DNA from: UBA10329 sp964500205
GTDB taxonomy: Bacteria > Bacteroidota > Bacteroidia > UBA10329
Reading direction: 5' to 3'
Length of the DNA: 64,000 bases
NCBI GenBank assembly: GCA_964500205.1
Contig: CAZCNS010000006.1
Location: 124,001 to 188,000, forward strand
Shown here: piece after piece, positions 26,118 through 34,726 of the stretch
How the letters are laid out: each line of letters opens with the position of its first letter
Position numbering within the stretch: the first letter of the stretch is position 1
Notes under the pieces: model-generated
What the model was told of the DNA's origin: nothing
Seen by the model: only the letters and a program-made list of their open reading frames with translations
Database searches by the model: none
Made by a program: the position numbers and the translations under genes

Positions 26118-26331
26118 TGGCCGGGTCGGTCTGAACGTGATCTGTTGTCTGTGTCGACCGCTGTCAGGGTTGCAGAACAGTCTCACTGCGGAACGCAGTA
26201 ATATCGAATATCGATTGCGGAATGCAGATAGATGGGGCGGGGTGGTTGGGGGACGCCACCGAATAGGAGGCAAGCCCGCAGTGGCGGGGAACATGGGTTA
26301 GCCACGGAGGCGCGGAAGGGCACGGAGAAGT

Positions 26332-26373
26332 TTATCAGCGAATTACGAATCTGTACGAATTTGCGAATGGGGT
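26332..26373 (+). repeat. 42-bp direct repeat, copy 2
   Basis: Exact second copy of 25771-25812, 561 bp downstream. Confidence 0.85.
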
Positions 26374-26466
26374 TAGCGGGTGGAGTGAGAGACGCGGGAT
26401 GGGGGATGCCGCATGGGCGGGGAAATGGAAAATGGAAAATGGTGGCGGGAATGCCACGGAATAGGA

Positions 26467-26491
26467 GGCGCGAGGGTCTTTCCCTCGCGCC
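26467..26491. repeat. Perfect 10-bp hairpin of the REP-like type
   Basis: GGCGCGAGGG-TCTTT-CCCTCGCGCC. A related hairpin with the loop in the opposite orientation is at 25921-25950, and both are preceded by GAATAGGAGGC-like flanks. Confidence 0.75.
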
Positions 26492-26506
26492 TGCGGAGCT
26501 GAAGGT

Positions 26507-26650
26507 CTATTCCAACCCCAGATTATCCAATCTCTTCAACCAATTGACGGTAAGGCTGATGTGGCCGAACTCCTCGGTGACCTTGCCGCGGAGCAGGTAG
26601 CATCCGGGGGCAAGGAAGGGATAGCGTGCGGCAGTCTGTTGGAAATGCTC
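26507..26650 (-). pseudogene. Remnant of an error-prone DNA polymerase (DnaE/ImuC-like) C-terminus
   Basis: On the minus strand about 47 codons read TEHFQQTAARYPFLAPGC then YLLRGKVTEEFGHISLTV and end at a stop. The pattern HFP..-YPF-GxYLLxGKVxEEFG-xSLxV is, as far as I recall, the end of bacterial ImuC/DnaE-type polymerases. Nothing of the rest of such a gene is present: the fragment begins at the stop of the oxidoreductase gene, in a different frame. It is therefore probably a relic left by a rearrangement. Confidence 0.45.
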
Positions 26651-28406
26651 AGTCGGCTGTCCTCGCTGCTTTGGCTTGTGCTGGCGTGGGTGACTGCACC
26701 CAGTCCTCCTTGTAGGGTGACATCGATTCTGACAGATTAGCCTCTTGGCGCGTGAGCTTGCCGTCCATGTAGTCGGCAAGGATATCGGCCTTCTTGGCAT
26801 CGAGGCGTTGCAGCACGATGAGCGCGGCATTGGCAGCGGCCTTGACGGCCACAGGCACGCCACCGCCCAGCTCGGCCCAGTGCCCCCCGAGGGTCAGGTT
26901 CTTGACGGGGGTACAGTAGTGCGCCACCTTGGCCTGCATGTTCTCCTTGCCGGGCCGTGCGCCCATCATGGTGCCCTCGCGGTTGCCTGAATAGCGCCAA
27001 TGGGTGATGGGGGTGGCAATGTCGCAATAGACGATGTGGTCTCGCAGTCCGGGTGCCACCAATCGCTCCACCCGGTCTATGATGATGTCGGCATATTCCT
27101 GTTTCAACTTCTTGTAGGCCTCTCCGCGCACCAGTTCGCCTCTGTCATTCACCTCGGTGCGCCAATTGTTCTCCTGATGGAAGAAAGCGGGGATGTAGAG
27201 CGTGAGTGTGCCGCATCCCTCTGGTGCCATGCTCTTGTCGCGGAGGGATGGGGCCAGTATGCTGATGTCGGTGGTGTGGGGGTCGCCACTGCTGTGCTGG
27301 TCGCGGGTGAGGCCGCTCTGCGCCAGGTAGATCATTTCCTCTCCGAAGCCAAGCTCCTCGGCAGGGCAGTCGAGAGCGAGCGATACGGTGAGTGATGAAC
27401 TGTAGAGTTTGGCATCGCGAAGCGCGTCCTTGAGTTTCTGAGGGATGAGTCCAGCGGGCAGCATGCGCTCGTAGAGGGTCTCCACATCGCAGCAGGCAAT
27501 GACCTCGCGTGCATGGGCGATGGTGCTCTCCTTCTGGCCTTTGACCTGATAGCGCACCCCTTTGGCCTGCCCGTTCTCCACCAGCACCTCGGACACCTTG
27601 GAGCGGTAGCTGATCTTTCCGCCACAACTGTTCACCACATGGTCGAGCCACTCTGGGAAGACCTGACTCCCGCCTTTGGGTGGGCACTGGTAGTCTCCGA
27701 AATACGCCCATCCGATGGGTACAAGGCAGCTCAGGAGGTCTTTCTCCGATGCGAAGATCTCGAGCAGGCCGGGGTCCTTGAAGAACTTGCTGAGACCTTT
27801 TTTCACCCCTTCATCCCCAGCATAGAAGACATATTTGATGAAGGGAATGGCGAAGCGGAACTTTTTGAGGCCGAGCATGATGCGCCCTAAGGGAGAGAGG
27901 GTCTCGTTGGCCCGGGAGATGGTGCCGAGCACGGAGAACGACCGTCCGATCGTGTGCGCTGCCTTGAAGAAGCGTTCGATGCCTTGCTTCTCGTGCGGGA
28001 AATCACGGATGAGTCGGGCTTTCAGTACCTCAGGGTCGTCTGTGAGCAGGTAGTCGTGGCGGTCGCTGAGATAGCGCTTGATGCGCTGCTGCTGGACAGC
28101 AACGGGATGATCCCTGCCAATGAGGTCGAACAGTCGGGTGACGAGTCCGTTGGGGCCGAGCTGATTGAGCCAATGGATGGCGCTGTCAAAACGGTAGTCG
28201 AGCCTGCGGAACCCGGCCAGATAGCCACCGGGGCGGCTGTCCATCTCCACCACCAACACCCGCTGACCGAAACGACTGAGCAGTCCTGCTGCCGTGAGGC
28301 CGCTGATACCAGCTCCGATGATGATCGCATCGAAACGTTCGTTTTGCGCTTGGTTCAAGTTTTTGGGGGTCAAAGGGGCGGTGAAGTAACAGACTATTGC
28401 TGGCAT
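26649..28406 (-). CDS. CrtI-like FAD-dependent oxidoreductase
   Basis: 585 residues. The FAD-binding fold is DAIIIGAGISGLTAAGLLSR followed by VVEMDSRPGG, and the C-terminus has the second FAD motif LGGHWAELGGGVPVAVKAAANAAL. This fits the phytoene desaturase, carotenoid isomerase and retinol-saturase superfamily. Candidates are carotenoid desaturation or isomerisation; no crtB or other carotenoid genes are nearby, so the substrate stays open. The first 20 residues before the FAD fold are longer than usual and the start could be a little downstream. Confidence 0.82.
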   Translation of the reverse strand: MPAIVCYFTAPLTPKNLNQAQNERFDAIIIGAGISGLTAAGLLSRFGQRVLVVEMDSRPGGYLAGFRRLDYRFDSAIHWLNQLGPNGLVTRLFDLIGRDHPVAVQQQRIKRYLSDRHDYLLTDDPEVLKARLIRDFPHEKQGIERFFKAAHTIGRSFSVLGTISRANETLSPLGRIMLGLKKFRFAIPFIKYVFYAGDEGVKKGLSKFFKDPGLLEIFASEKDLLSCLVPIGWAYFGDYQCPPKGGSQVFPEWLDHVVNSCGGKISYRSKVSEVLVENGQAKGVRYQVKGQKESTIAHAREVIACCDVETLYERMLPAGLIPQKLKDALRDAKLYSSSLTVSLALDCPAEELGFGEEMIYLAQSGLTRDQHSSGDPHTTDISILAPSLRDKSMAPEGCGTLTLYIPAFFHQENNWRTEVNDRGELVRGEAYKKLKQEYADIIIDRVERLVAPGLRDHIVYCDIATPITHWRYSGNREGTMMGARPGKENMQAKVAHYCTPVKNLTLGGHWAELGGGVPVAVKAAANAALIVLQRLDAKKADILADYMDGKLTRQEANLSESMSPYKEDWVQSPTPAQAKAARTAD

Positions 28407-28450
28407 TGTTTGTTCTGCATGCCTACGTATTACAGCGTAAACACAACAGG

Positions 28451-30205
28451 TCAGGCATACTGCAACTCGAAAAGGGTCCTGTAGTGCCCGTCATTGCGCA
28501 GCAGCTCCTCATGGCTGCCACTCTCCAGTATGCGACCATCGCTCAGAACGATGATGCGGTCTGCATTCTGCACGGTGGCGAGCCGGTGGGCTATGACGAT
28601 GGAGGTGCGGCCCTCGGTCAGTTTCTCCAATGCCTTCTGAATGATGGCCTCGCTCTCGGTGTCGATGCTCGATGTGGCCTCGTCCAGCACCAGAATGCTG
28701 GGGTTGTGGACGTAGGCCCTCACGAAGCTGATGAGCTGTCGCTGCCCTACCGATAGCATGGCACCGCGCTCCATGACATTGTAGTCGTAACCGCCCGGCA
28801 GTCGCATGATGAACTCATGCACCCCGAAGTCCTTGGCGGCCTGCACAACGGTCTCCCTGCTGATGGCGGGGTTGCCCAATGTGATGTTGTTGTGAATGGT
28901 GTCGGAGAACAGGAACACGTCTTGCAGCACCACGGCAATGCGGTCGCGCAGTGTGCGCTGGTCGATGTTGCGGATGTCATGGCCATCTATGGTGATGCTG
29001 CCCTGGTTGAACTCATAGAACCGCCCGAGCAGATTGATGATGCTCGATTTGCCCGAACCCGTGGCACCGACCAGCGCCACTGTTTCCCCGGCCTTCACCT
29101 TGAAGCTGATATCACGGAGCACAAAGTCATCGCCCTTGTAGGCGAACCATATCTGGTCAAAGCTGATGTCACCCTTCAGGGTATCGGGCTTGATGCCTCC
29201 TTTGTCAGCAACAAATTCCTCTGTGTCGAGCACCTTGAAAACCCGTTCGGAGCTGACAATGCCCATCTGCAGCGTGTTGAATTTGTCGGCCAGCTCACGG
29301 ATGGGGCGGAACAGGATATGGATGTAAAGGATGAAGGCTACCAGATGACCAATGGTCACTTGCTCTGCCAACACCTGATGGGCACCCCACCACACTACGA
29401 GGCCGATGCTGACGGCCGAGAGGATCTCTACCACGGGCAGGAAGATGGAGAAGTACCATACCGACCGGATGTTGGCATCCCTGTGTTCGGCATTGATTGC
29501 CTGAAATCGTTTCATCTCACGTTCCTCGCGGTTGAATACCTGCACAATGTGCATTCCCGTGATGTGTTCCTGAAGGAATGCATTGAGTTTGGCGACCTGC
29601 GTGCGAACATCCTGAAACGAACTACGGATACCATTCTTGAATATCCAAGTTGCCACCAGCAATAATGGAATGGTACTGAGTGATATCAATGCAAGTCGCC
29701 AGTCTATGTAAAACATGACTGCTACGACAGCCACTACTTTCAGCAGGTCGCTGAAAATGACAAGGATGCCGTTGGCGAAGATGTCGGCAATGGTCTCGAT
29801 GTCTGATATGACGCGGGTCACCAGCGTGCCGATAGGTGTCTGGTCGAAGTAGCGCAGCCTCAGGTTGTTGATGTGCTCATACAACTGCTGCCTGATGTCG
29901 CGAATCACGGTCTGTCCCAGCCAGTTGGCAGAGTAGGTGTAGAAGTAGTAGGTCACTGCCTCCAGCAGCATCACCGCAATGGTCACCACAGTGATCATCA
30001 AGAGACCGTTCGGGTCGGGCTTCACGATGAAGTTGTCGAAAGCGTATTGAACGAGCATGGGCCGCAGCGGACTCAGACCGGCTATGGCCAACGTCAGGAT
30101 GCCTGTGGCGATGAACCGTCCGCGGTAGGGTGCTACGTAACGCAGTACCCTCTTCAGCAGGCTGAGGTCAATTTTGCTTTTGGAGTCTGTTTCCATGGAA
30201 GTCAA
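28451..30205 (-). CDS. ABC exporter, ATPase-permease fusion (MsbA-like)
   Basis: 584 residues: a six-helix membrane domain (about residues 20-310) followed by an ATPase. Walker A is GATGSGKSS, the signature is LSVGQRQL, Walker B is ILVLDEATSSID, and the H-loop is IVIAHRLATV. Length and order fit homodimeric or heterodimeric type IV exporters such as MsbA or the YheI/YheH group. Substrate unknown; lipid or drug are both possible. An ATG at 30196 is an alternative start. A near-consensus -7 box (TAAACTTG) is found upstream on this strand. Confidence 0.9.
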   Translation of the reverse strand: MTSMETDSKSKIDLSLLKRVLRYVAPYRGRFIATGILTLAIAGLSPLRPMLVQYAFDNFIVKPDPNGLLMITVVTIAVMLLEAVTYYFYTYSANWLGQTVIRDIRQQLYEHINNLRLRYFDQTPIGTLVTRVISDIETIADIFANGILVIFSDLLKVVAVVAVMFYIDWRLALISLSTIPLLLVATWIFKNGIRSSFQDVRTQVAKLNAFLQEHITGMHIVQVFNREEREMKRFQAINAEHRDANIRSVWYFSIFLPVVEILSAVSIGLVVWWGAHQVLAEQVTIGHLVAFILYIHILFRPIRELADKFNTLQMGIVSSERVFKVLDTEEFVADKGGIKPDTLKGDISFDQIWFAYKGDDFVLRDISFKVKAGETVALVGATGSGKSSIINLLGRFYEFNQGSITIDGHDIRNIDQRTLRDRIAVVLQDVFLFSDTIHNNITLGNPAISRETVVQAAKDFGVHEFIMRLPGGYDYNVMERGAMLSVGQRQLISFVRAYVHNPSILVLDEATSSIDTESEAIIQKALEKLTEGRTSIVIAHRLATVQNADRIIVLSDGRILESGSHEELLRNDGHYRTLFELQYA

Positions 30206-30259
30206 TCCGCAAGTTTACGCCATAGCGCACGGGCGTTCGGTCTGCGGTGTGCCGCAGGG

Positions 30260-31369
30260 TCACTTTCCATAGAAATCCCTGATAGCCTCACAGACATGCA
30301 CTATCTCCTCAGTGCATAGTTCGGGGAACATCGGCAGCGAAAGAATCTGCTGCTGATGGGTGGCCGCGACCGGGAAGTCGTCTGCCGAATGGCCCAGATG
30401 CCGGTACGCTTCAAGCATCGGAAGCATGGTGGGGTAGTGCAGCATGCAGCCGATACCCTCGTTCAGCAAATGGGCCATCAGCTCATCCCGTTGCTCCAGG
30501 CATCTGATCACGAAAAGGTGATAAACGTGCTTGCAAGATTCGCGCTCGACAGGGAGCAGAATCTGCGGAACATCCGATAGCAGTTCCCTGTACATGACTG
30601 CATTTCTTCTCCTTGCCTCGGTCCACTCGTGGATATGCTTCAGTTTGACATTGAGCACAGCAGCTTGCATGGCATCGAGTCTGCTGTTGATGCCCTCCAT
30701 CGCGTGGTCGTATTTGTTGAGGGCGCCATGTCGGGCAAATCTTGTGATGCGGTCTGCCAGCACAGCATCATCGGTCACTACAGCACCTCCGTCACCGTAG
30801 GCACCGAGGTTTTTACCGGGATAGAAAGAGAAAGTGGCGGCATGGCCGAAGGTGCCCACGTGCTGTCCTTGATATTGAGCAAAATGAGCCTGTGCGCAGT
30901 CCTCGATAACCAGTAGTTCTCGCTCTGAAGCGATGCGCATCACGGCCTTCATATCAGCCACGTTTCCATGGAAATGAACAGGGACTATGGCCTTGGTGCG
31001 CGGTGTGAGCTTCTGCTCAATATCTGCTGGGTCAATGCAGAAATGGTCCTGTTCCACATCTGCGAAAACCAATTTGGCCCCGGTCTGCGACACGGTCTCC
31101 GAGGTCGATATCCAACTGTTGCAGGGAACAATGACCTCATCACCGGGGCCTATTCCGAGACACATCATCGCGATGTAGAGCGCATCGGTGCCATTGCCTA
31201 CCCCTATGCAATGGTGAGCACCGATCTCTTTGGCAAAAGCCTCCTCAAACGAGGTCAGTTGCGCACCGCCAATGAATGCGCCACTCTCCACCACGAGGGC
31301 CATTGCGGCATCGAGCTCCGCACGGTGGTTGTGGTACTGACGCTTCAGGTTGAGGAAAGGAACGGTCAT
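30260..31369 (-). CDS. DegT/DnrJ/EryC1-family sugar aminotransferase
   Basis: 369 residues. These PLP enzymes transaminate nucleotide-linked keto sugars. The N-terminus VPFLNLKRQYHNHR, the cofactor-binding GNGTDALYIAM and the lysine in FSFYPGKNLGAYGDGGAVVT are all intact. The start overlaps the stop of the upstream glycosyltransferase by 4 bp on this strand (ATGA), so the pair probably makes and transfers an amino sugar in a surface glycan. Its nearest named relatives are likely the FdtB/WbpE group. Confidence 0.92.
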   Translation of the reverse strand: MTVPFLNLKRQYHNHRAELDAAMALVVESGAFIGGAQLTSFEEAFAKEIGAHHCIGVGNGTDALYIAMMCLGIGPGDEVIVPCNSWISTSETVSQTGAKLVFADVEQDHFCIDPADIEQKLTPRTKAIVPVHFHGNVADMKAVMRIASERELLVIEDCAQAHFAQYQGQHVGTFGHAATFSFYPGKNLGAYGDGGAVVTDDAVLADRITRFARHGALNKYDHAMEGINSRLDAMQAAVLNVKLKHIHEWTEARRRNAVMYRELLSDVPQILLPVERESCKHVYHLFVIRCLEQRDELMAHLLNEGIGCMLHYPTMLPMLEAYRHLGHSADDFPVAATHQQQILSLPMFPELCTEEIVHVCEAIRDFYGK

Positions 31370-32652
31370 TTGGTTGTGATGTCTTTCAGCAGCCCAGCAA
31401 GGATGCCTGCCTGATGTCTTCTGGAGTACTTGATGAGACTATCAGCATTGGGTTTATTCACTTCTCTATCGCTTTGCATGAGATTCCAAACGGCCTCGCA
31501 CACCTCCTTTTCATCGTTCACTACAATTCCGTTACCGATGTCGGCAAGAATGGCCTCTACTGGGCCATTGTCACCCGTGCAAAGCATCACAGGACCACCG
31601 ATGGCTATGTAATCATAAAGTTTGGCGGGAATAGGCTGAAATGGCCCACCGGCCAGAACGAGCATCAGGTCAGAATTGAGAAGTATCTGGATCGTTTCTG
31701 CATGAGAGCACCTCGGGGTGGTTCCAATGAAGGGTTTGAGCGTTTCGCTAAAGCGTGCGATTCGTTCTTTGGCATCACCTTGAAAGTCCATTCCGATAAA
31801 GACGACTCGAAGGTGTTCTGGCGATAAGGCTTCTCGCGAGATCAGTATTTCAATCCCAGCAAGGAACGTCTCAACAGGCTGAAAAGCGTAGAGCGAACCC
31901 GAGTAGACGATGGTGAATGCAGAACTGGCATTGCCGAACTGCGGGAGGTTTTGAAAAGCCTCCTCGAAGTAGCCATTCAATATAGAGCTGACGGTCAACG
32001 GTTTGAGCTTTACTGTTAGTTCATTGGCAAGGACCGGAGTTGCAGCCGTCAGAGCTGCTGAAGTGCGTGTGAGTGAACGCTCTAAAGGTTCTGTGAACAG
32101 CTTATTGACTATCCTGTCAATGAATGGGCCATCCGACTCCATTAAATAGTTGTTGCTCCACCCATCCCGATAATCCCCGACCCAGGGTACATTGAACTCT
32201 GCTGAAAGCTGGCTTGCGTAGCTGAAAAGCACGAAAGGCTCCCCAGTAGCGATAATGGCATCCACGGGGTGAAGGATAAGGTGTGCCCTCGCGGCATCGA
32301 GGATGTTACGTCTATTATCGGCCCACTTCACGAAGTATTGGCCCAGCATGAACCACAGGCTCAACATTTTTCTGACCAGAGATAACCTGTCTCCGAATCT
32401 CAACAGCATCCGATCCCTGAGGTTGGGATGATAGGGTACTCTGATAATCGTTCCTTCCTCCGTCTCTGTGACCGTGATGTCCGATCCGCACGGCCTGATA
32501 GTGTCTTTCGGTGTGCGCACCTCGTCCCAGTGACGCGTCACTACCACTGGATCAATGCCATGCTGCTTCAGGTACTTGAACCATCCATAGGGACGCTGCG
32601 CGCCTACGGAGGTATTCGGAGGGAAATCGTAGGCGAGAATCAGAAGCCGCAT
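31366..32652 (-). CDS. Glycosyltransferase, GT4-like
   Basis: 428 residues from 32652, chosen because the Rossmann strand MRLLILAYDFPPNTSVGAQR starts there; the longer in-frame start at 32769 would overlap the divergent mscS-like gene. The DYRDGWSNNY segment and PAKLYDYIAIGGPVML donor-site region fit a GT-B fold. The next gene on the strand is the sugar aminotransferase, overlapping by 4 bp, which supports a role in surface polysaccharide. Confidence 0.8.
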   Translation of the reverse strand: MRLLILAYDFPPNTSVGAQRPYGWFKYLKQHGIDPVVVTRHWDEVRTPKDTIRPCGSDITVTETEEGTIIRVPYHPNLRDRMLLRFGDRLSLVRKMLSLWFMLGQYFVKWADNRRNILDAARAHLILHPVDAIIATGEPFVLFSYASQLSAEFNVPWVGDYRDGWSNNYLMESDGPFIDRIVNKLFTEPLERSLTRTSAALTAATPVLANELTVKLKPLTVSSILNGYFEEAFQNLPQFGNASSAFTIVYSGSLYAFQPVETFLAGIEILISREALSPEHLRVVFIGMDFQGDAKERIARFSETLKPFIGTTPRCSHAETIQILLNSDLMLVLAGGPFQPIPAKLYDYIAIGGPVMLCTGDNGPVEAILADIGNGIVVNDEKEVCEAVWNLMQSDREVNKPNADSLIKYSRRHQAGILAGLLKDITTK

Positions 32653-32704
32653 CGGTGCAGCGAAAATGAGCAATTTTGGCGCAAACGGAACCTCTATCCT
32701 CATC

Positions 32705-33580
32705 ATGTTCTCATCATTCAATATCTCAGACATTCCGAAGCCGCTGGTGGCTGTGGTCATCGCGGTCATTGCGGTGCTTTTCGCCCTTTGGGTGCGAAGA
32801 TTGATACACCGCTACGTGACGGACAGCTCTGTGCTGCTGAAAGTGGATCCCACGCGGTACAGCTTCCTGAAGAATGCCAGTACGTTCATCATCTTCTCGC
32901 TGGCGGCCTTCCTGATCATCTACTCTGTTCCTGAACTGCGCTCACTTGGAGCAACCCTGTTTGCCAGTGCCGGTATCGTGGCGGCCGTGCTCGCGTTTGC
33001 ATCGCAACAGGCTATGAGCAATATCATCAGCGGCATTTTCATAGTGATATTCAAACCTTTCAGGGTAGGGGATGTGATAGAGACCGATGCCAGCAGGATA
33101 GGAACAGTGGAGGACATCACATTGCGGCATACTGTAATACGCGATTTTCAGAATCAACGCATTATCATCCCGAACACGGTGATCAGCAATCAGACCATTA
33201 TCAATGCCAACATCACCGATGCGAGGATAAGGAGACATGTCTTTTTCGATATCAGCTATGACAGCGATGTCGATCTGGCAATGGACATCATCGTTTCTGA
33301 GGCGGAGAACCATCCGCTGTGCATAGATGGTCGCAGTGAAGAGGATAGGATCTCAGGCAGCCCGAAGGTAAGGTGTGTGGTAATCGGTTTCGGTGAGTCA
33401 GCCGTCAACCTTCGTGCAGACGTTTGGGCAAAAGACCTCTCTGACGCTTTTGAGCTGCGGACCTATCTGAATAAGCGGGTCAAGGAGCGCTTCGATGCGG
33501 AGGGAATTGAAATACCGTTTCCTCACAGGACCATAGTTTACAAGAAAGACCTGAAGCCCAATGCCAAGAGGACGCAGTGA
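32705..33580 (+). CDS. mscS: Small-conductance mechanosensitive channel (MscS-type)
   Basis: 291 residues. MscS opens under membrane tension to release osmolytes. There are three hydrophobic segments (IPKPLVAVVIAVIAVLFAL, FIIFSLAAFLIIYSV, LGATLFASAGIVAAVLAFA), then the pore-lining helix and QQAMSNIISGIFIVIFKPFRVGD, which is diagnostic of the beta domain junction. An earlier ATG at 32666 overlaps a probable promoter box (CAATTTTG), so 32705 is preferred. It is divergent from a glycosyltransferase gene and overlaps the corA start by 20 bp. Confidence 0.9.
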   Translation: MFSSFNISDIPKPLVAVVIAVIAVLFALWVRRLIHRYVTDSSVLLKVDPTRYSFLKNASTFIIFSLAAFLIIYSVPELRSLGATLFASAGIVAAVLAFASQQAMSNIISGIFIVIFKPFRVGDVIETDASRIGTVEDITLRHTVIRDFQNQRIIIPNTVISNQTIINANITDARIRRHVFFDISYDSDVDLAMDIIVSEAENHPLCIDGRSEEDRISGSPKVRCVVIGFGESAVNLRADVWAKDLSDAFELRTYLNKRVKERFDAEGIEIPFPHRTIVYKKDLKPNAKRTQ

Positions 33581-34634
33581 TAAAAGGCGTTCGCGCGCGG
33601 CCAAGGTCGGACTGCCTCCCGGTGCCCTTGTGCATGTGGGACCTCAGAGGCCAGATCCGGTGGTCATCGATCTGTTGGAATACGCTGAGACCGATGTTCA
33701 GGAATCTATGGTGCTTGATGTAAAAGACCTTACAAGATGCCTCGCAAATGAGAAAGTGTCCTGGGTGAATATCAATGGCATTCATGATACGGATGTGATT
33801 CGTGGAGTGGGGGAGGTCTTTGGTATTCACTCGCTTGTTCTGGAGGATGTGCTCAATACGGATCACAGGCCCAAGGTGGAGACCTTCGGTGACCATGTCT
33901 TCTTCACATTCAAAATGATGTGGCACGATGAGTCCGGCAGATTGGAGTCAGAGCAGGTGAGTATCATATTCGGCAGTCACTGGGTCATCAGTTTCCAGGA
34001 GCGCAAGGGCGATATTTTCGAGCCGATCAGAGAGCGCATCCGTCAGAACTCAAGCGTGGTTCGCAGAAAAGGGGCCGACTTTCTCGTTTACCGCCTCATT
34101 GATGTGGTAGTGGATCACTACTTCCTCATCATGGAGCGGATAGATGACAGGCTCGATGAACTGGAGGAGCGCATCACCACAGACATGGAGGGTGATCACA
34201 TGGTCGATATCAAGGACGTAAAGCGTGAGATGCTTCGTCTCAGGAAGTCGTTCCTTCCGCTCAGAGAGGCTGTTGGCAGTCTGGAAAAGGGTATCACTGG
34301 TCTCGTTACGGCCAAGAATCACAAGTACTTCAAGGATGTTCACGACCACCTCACGCAGTTGTCCGATATCCTTGACGGCAACCGCGAGATCATCAGTATG
34401 CTGATGGATCTCTACCTGGCCAATGTGAGCAACCGGATGAACAATGTGATGAAACTGCTCACCATCGTCTCCACCATTTTCATACCGCTCACTTTCATAG
34501 CGGGTATCTACGGCATGAACTTCGAGCTGATGCCTGAACTGGCTTGGCCTTGGGCCTATTTCGCTGTGCTCGGGATCATGCTCGTCATAGCACTTGCCAT
34601 GCTGCTGTTCTTCAGACGTAAAAAGTGGTTATAA
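33561..34634 (+). CDS. corA: CorA-family magnesium/cobalt transporter
   Basis: 357 residues. The C-terminus has the CorA selectivity motif YGMNF between two membrane helices (LTIVSTIFIPLTFIAGI and WAYFAVLGIMLVIALAMLLFF) and ends in a positive RRKKWL tail. The N-terminal domain carries the long stalk helix seen in the family. It begins 20 bp inside the mscS gene, so the two osmotic and ionic transport genes are co-transcribed. No alternative start after the mscS stop gives the complete N-terminus. Confidence 0.94.
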   Translation: MPRGRSDKRRSRAAKVGLPPGALVHVGPQRPDPVVIDLLEYAETDVQESMVLDVKDLTRCLANEKVSWVNINGIHDTDVIRGVGEVFGIHSLVLEDVLNTDHRPKVETFGDHVFFTFKMMWHDESGRLESEQVSIIFGSHWVISFQERKGDIFEPIRERIRQNSSVVRRKGADFLVYRLIDVVVDHYFLIMERIDDRLDELEERITTDMEGDHMVDIKDVKREMLRLRKSFLPLREAVGSLEKGITGLVTAKNHKYFKDVHDHLTQLSDILDGNREIISMLMDLYLANVSNRMNNVMKLLTIVSTIFIPLTFIAGIYGMNFELMPELAWPWAYFAVLGIMLVIALAMLLFFRRKKWL

Positions 34635-34726
34635 GCTGTTCTGGCATCAGGAAGGTGATGTTTGCAACCGACCATCTTGCTTGTGGCCTTTACCTTCGCC
34701 ACCCTTGAACCCTAAAATCTGTTGAC

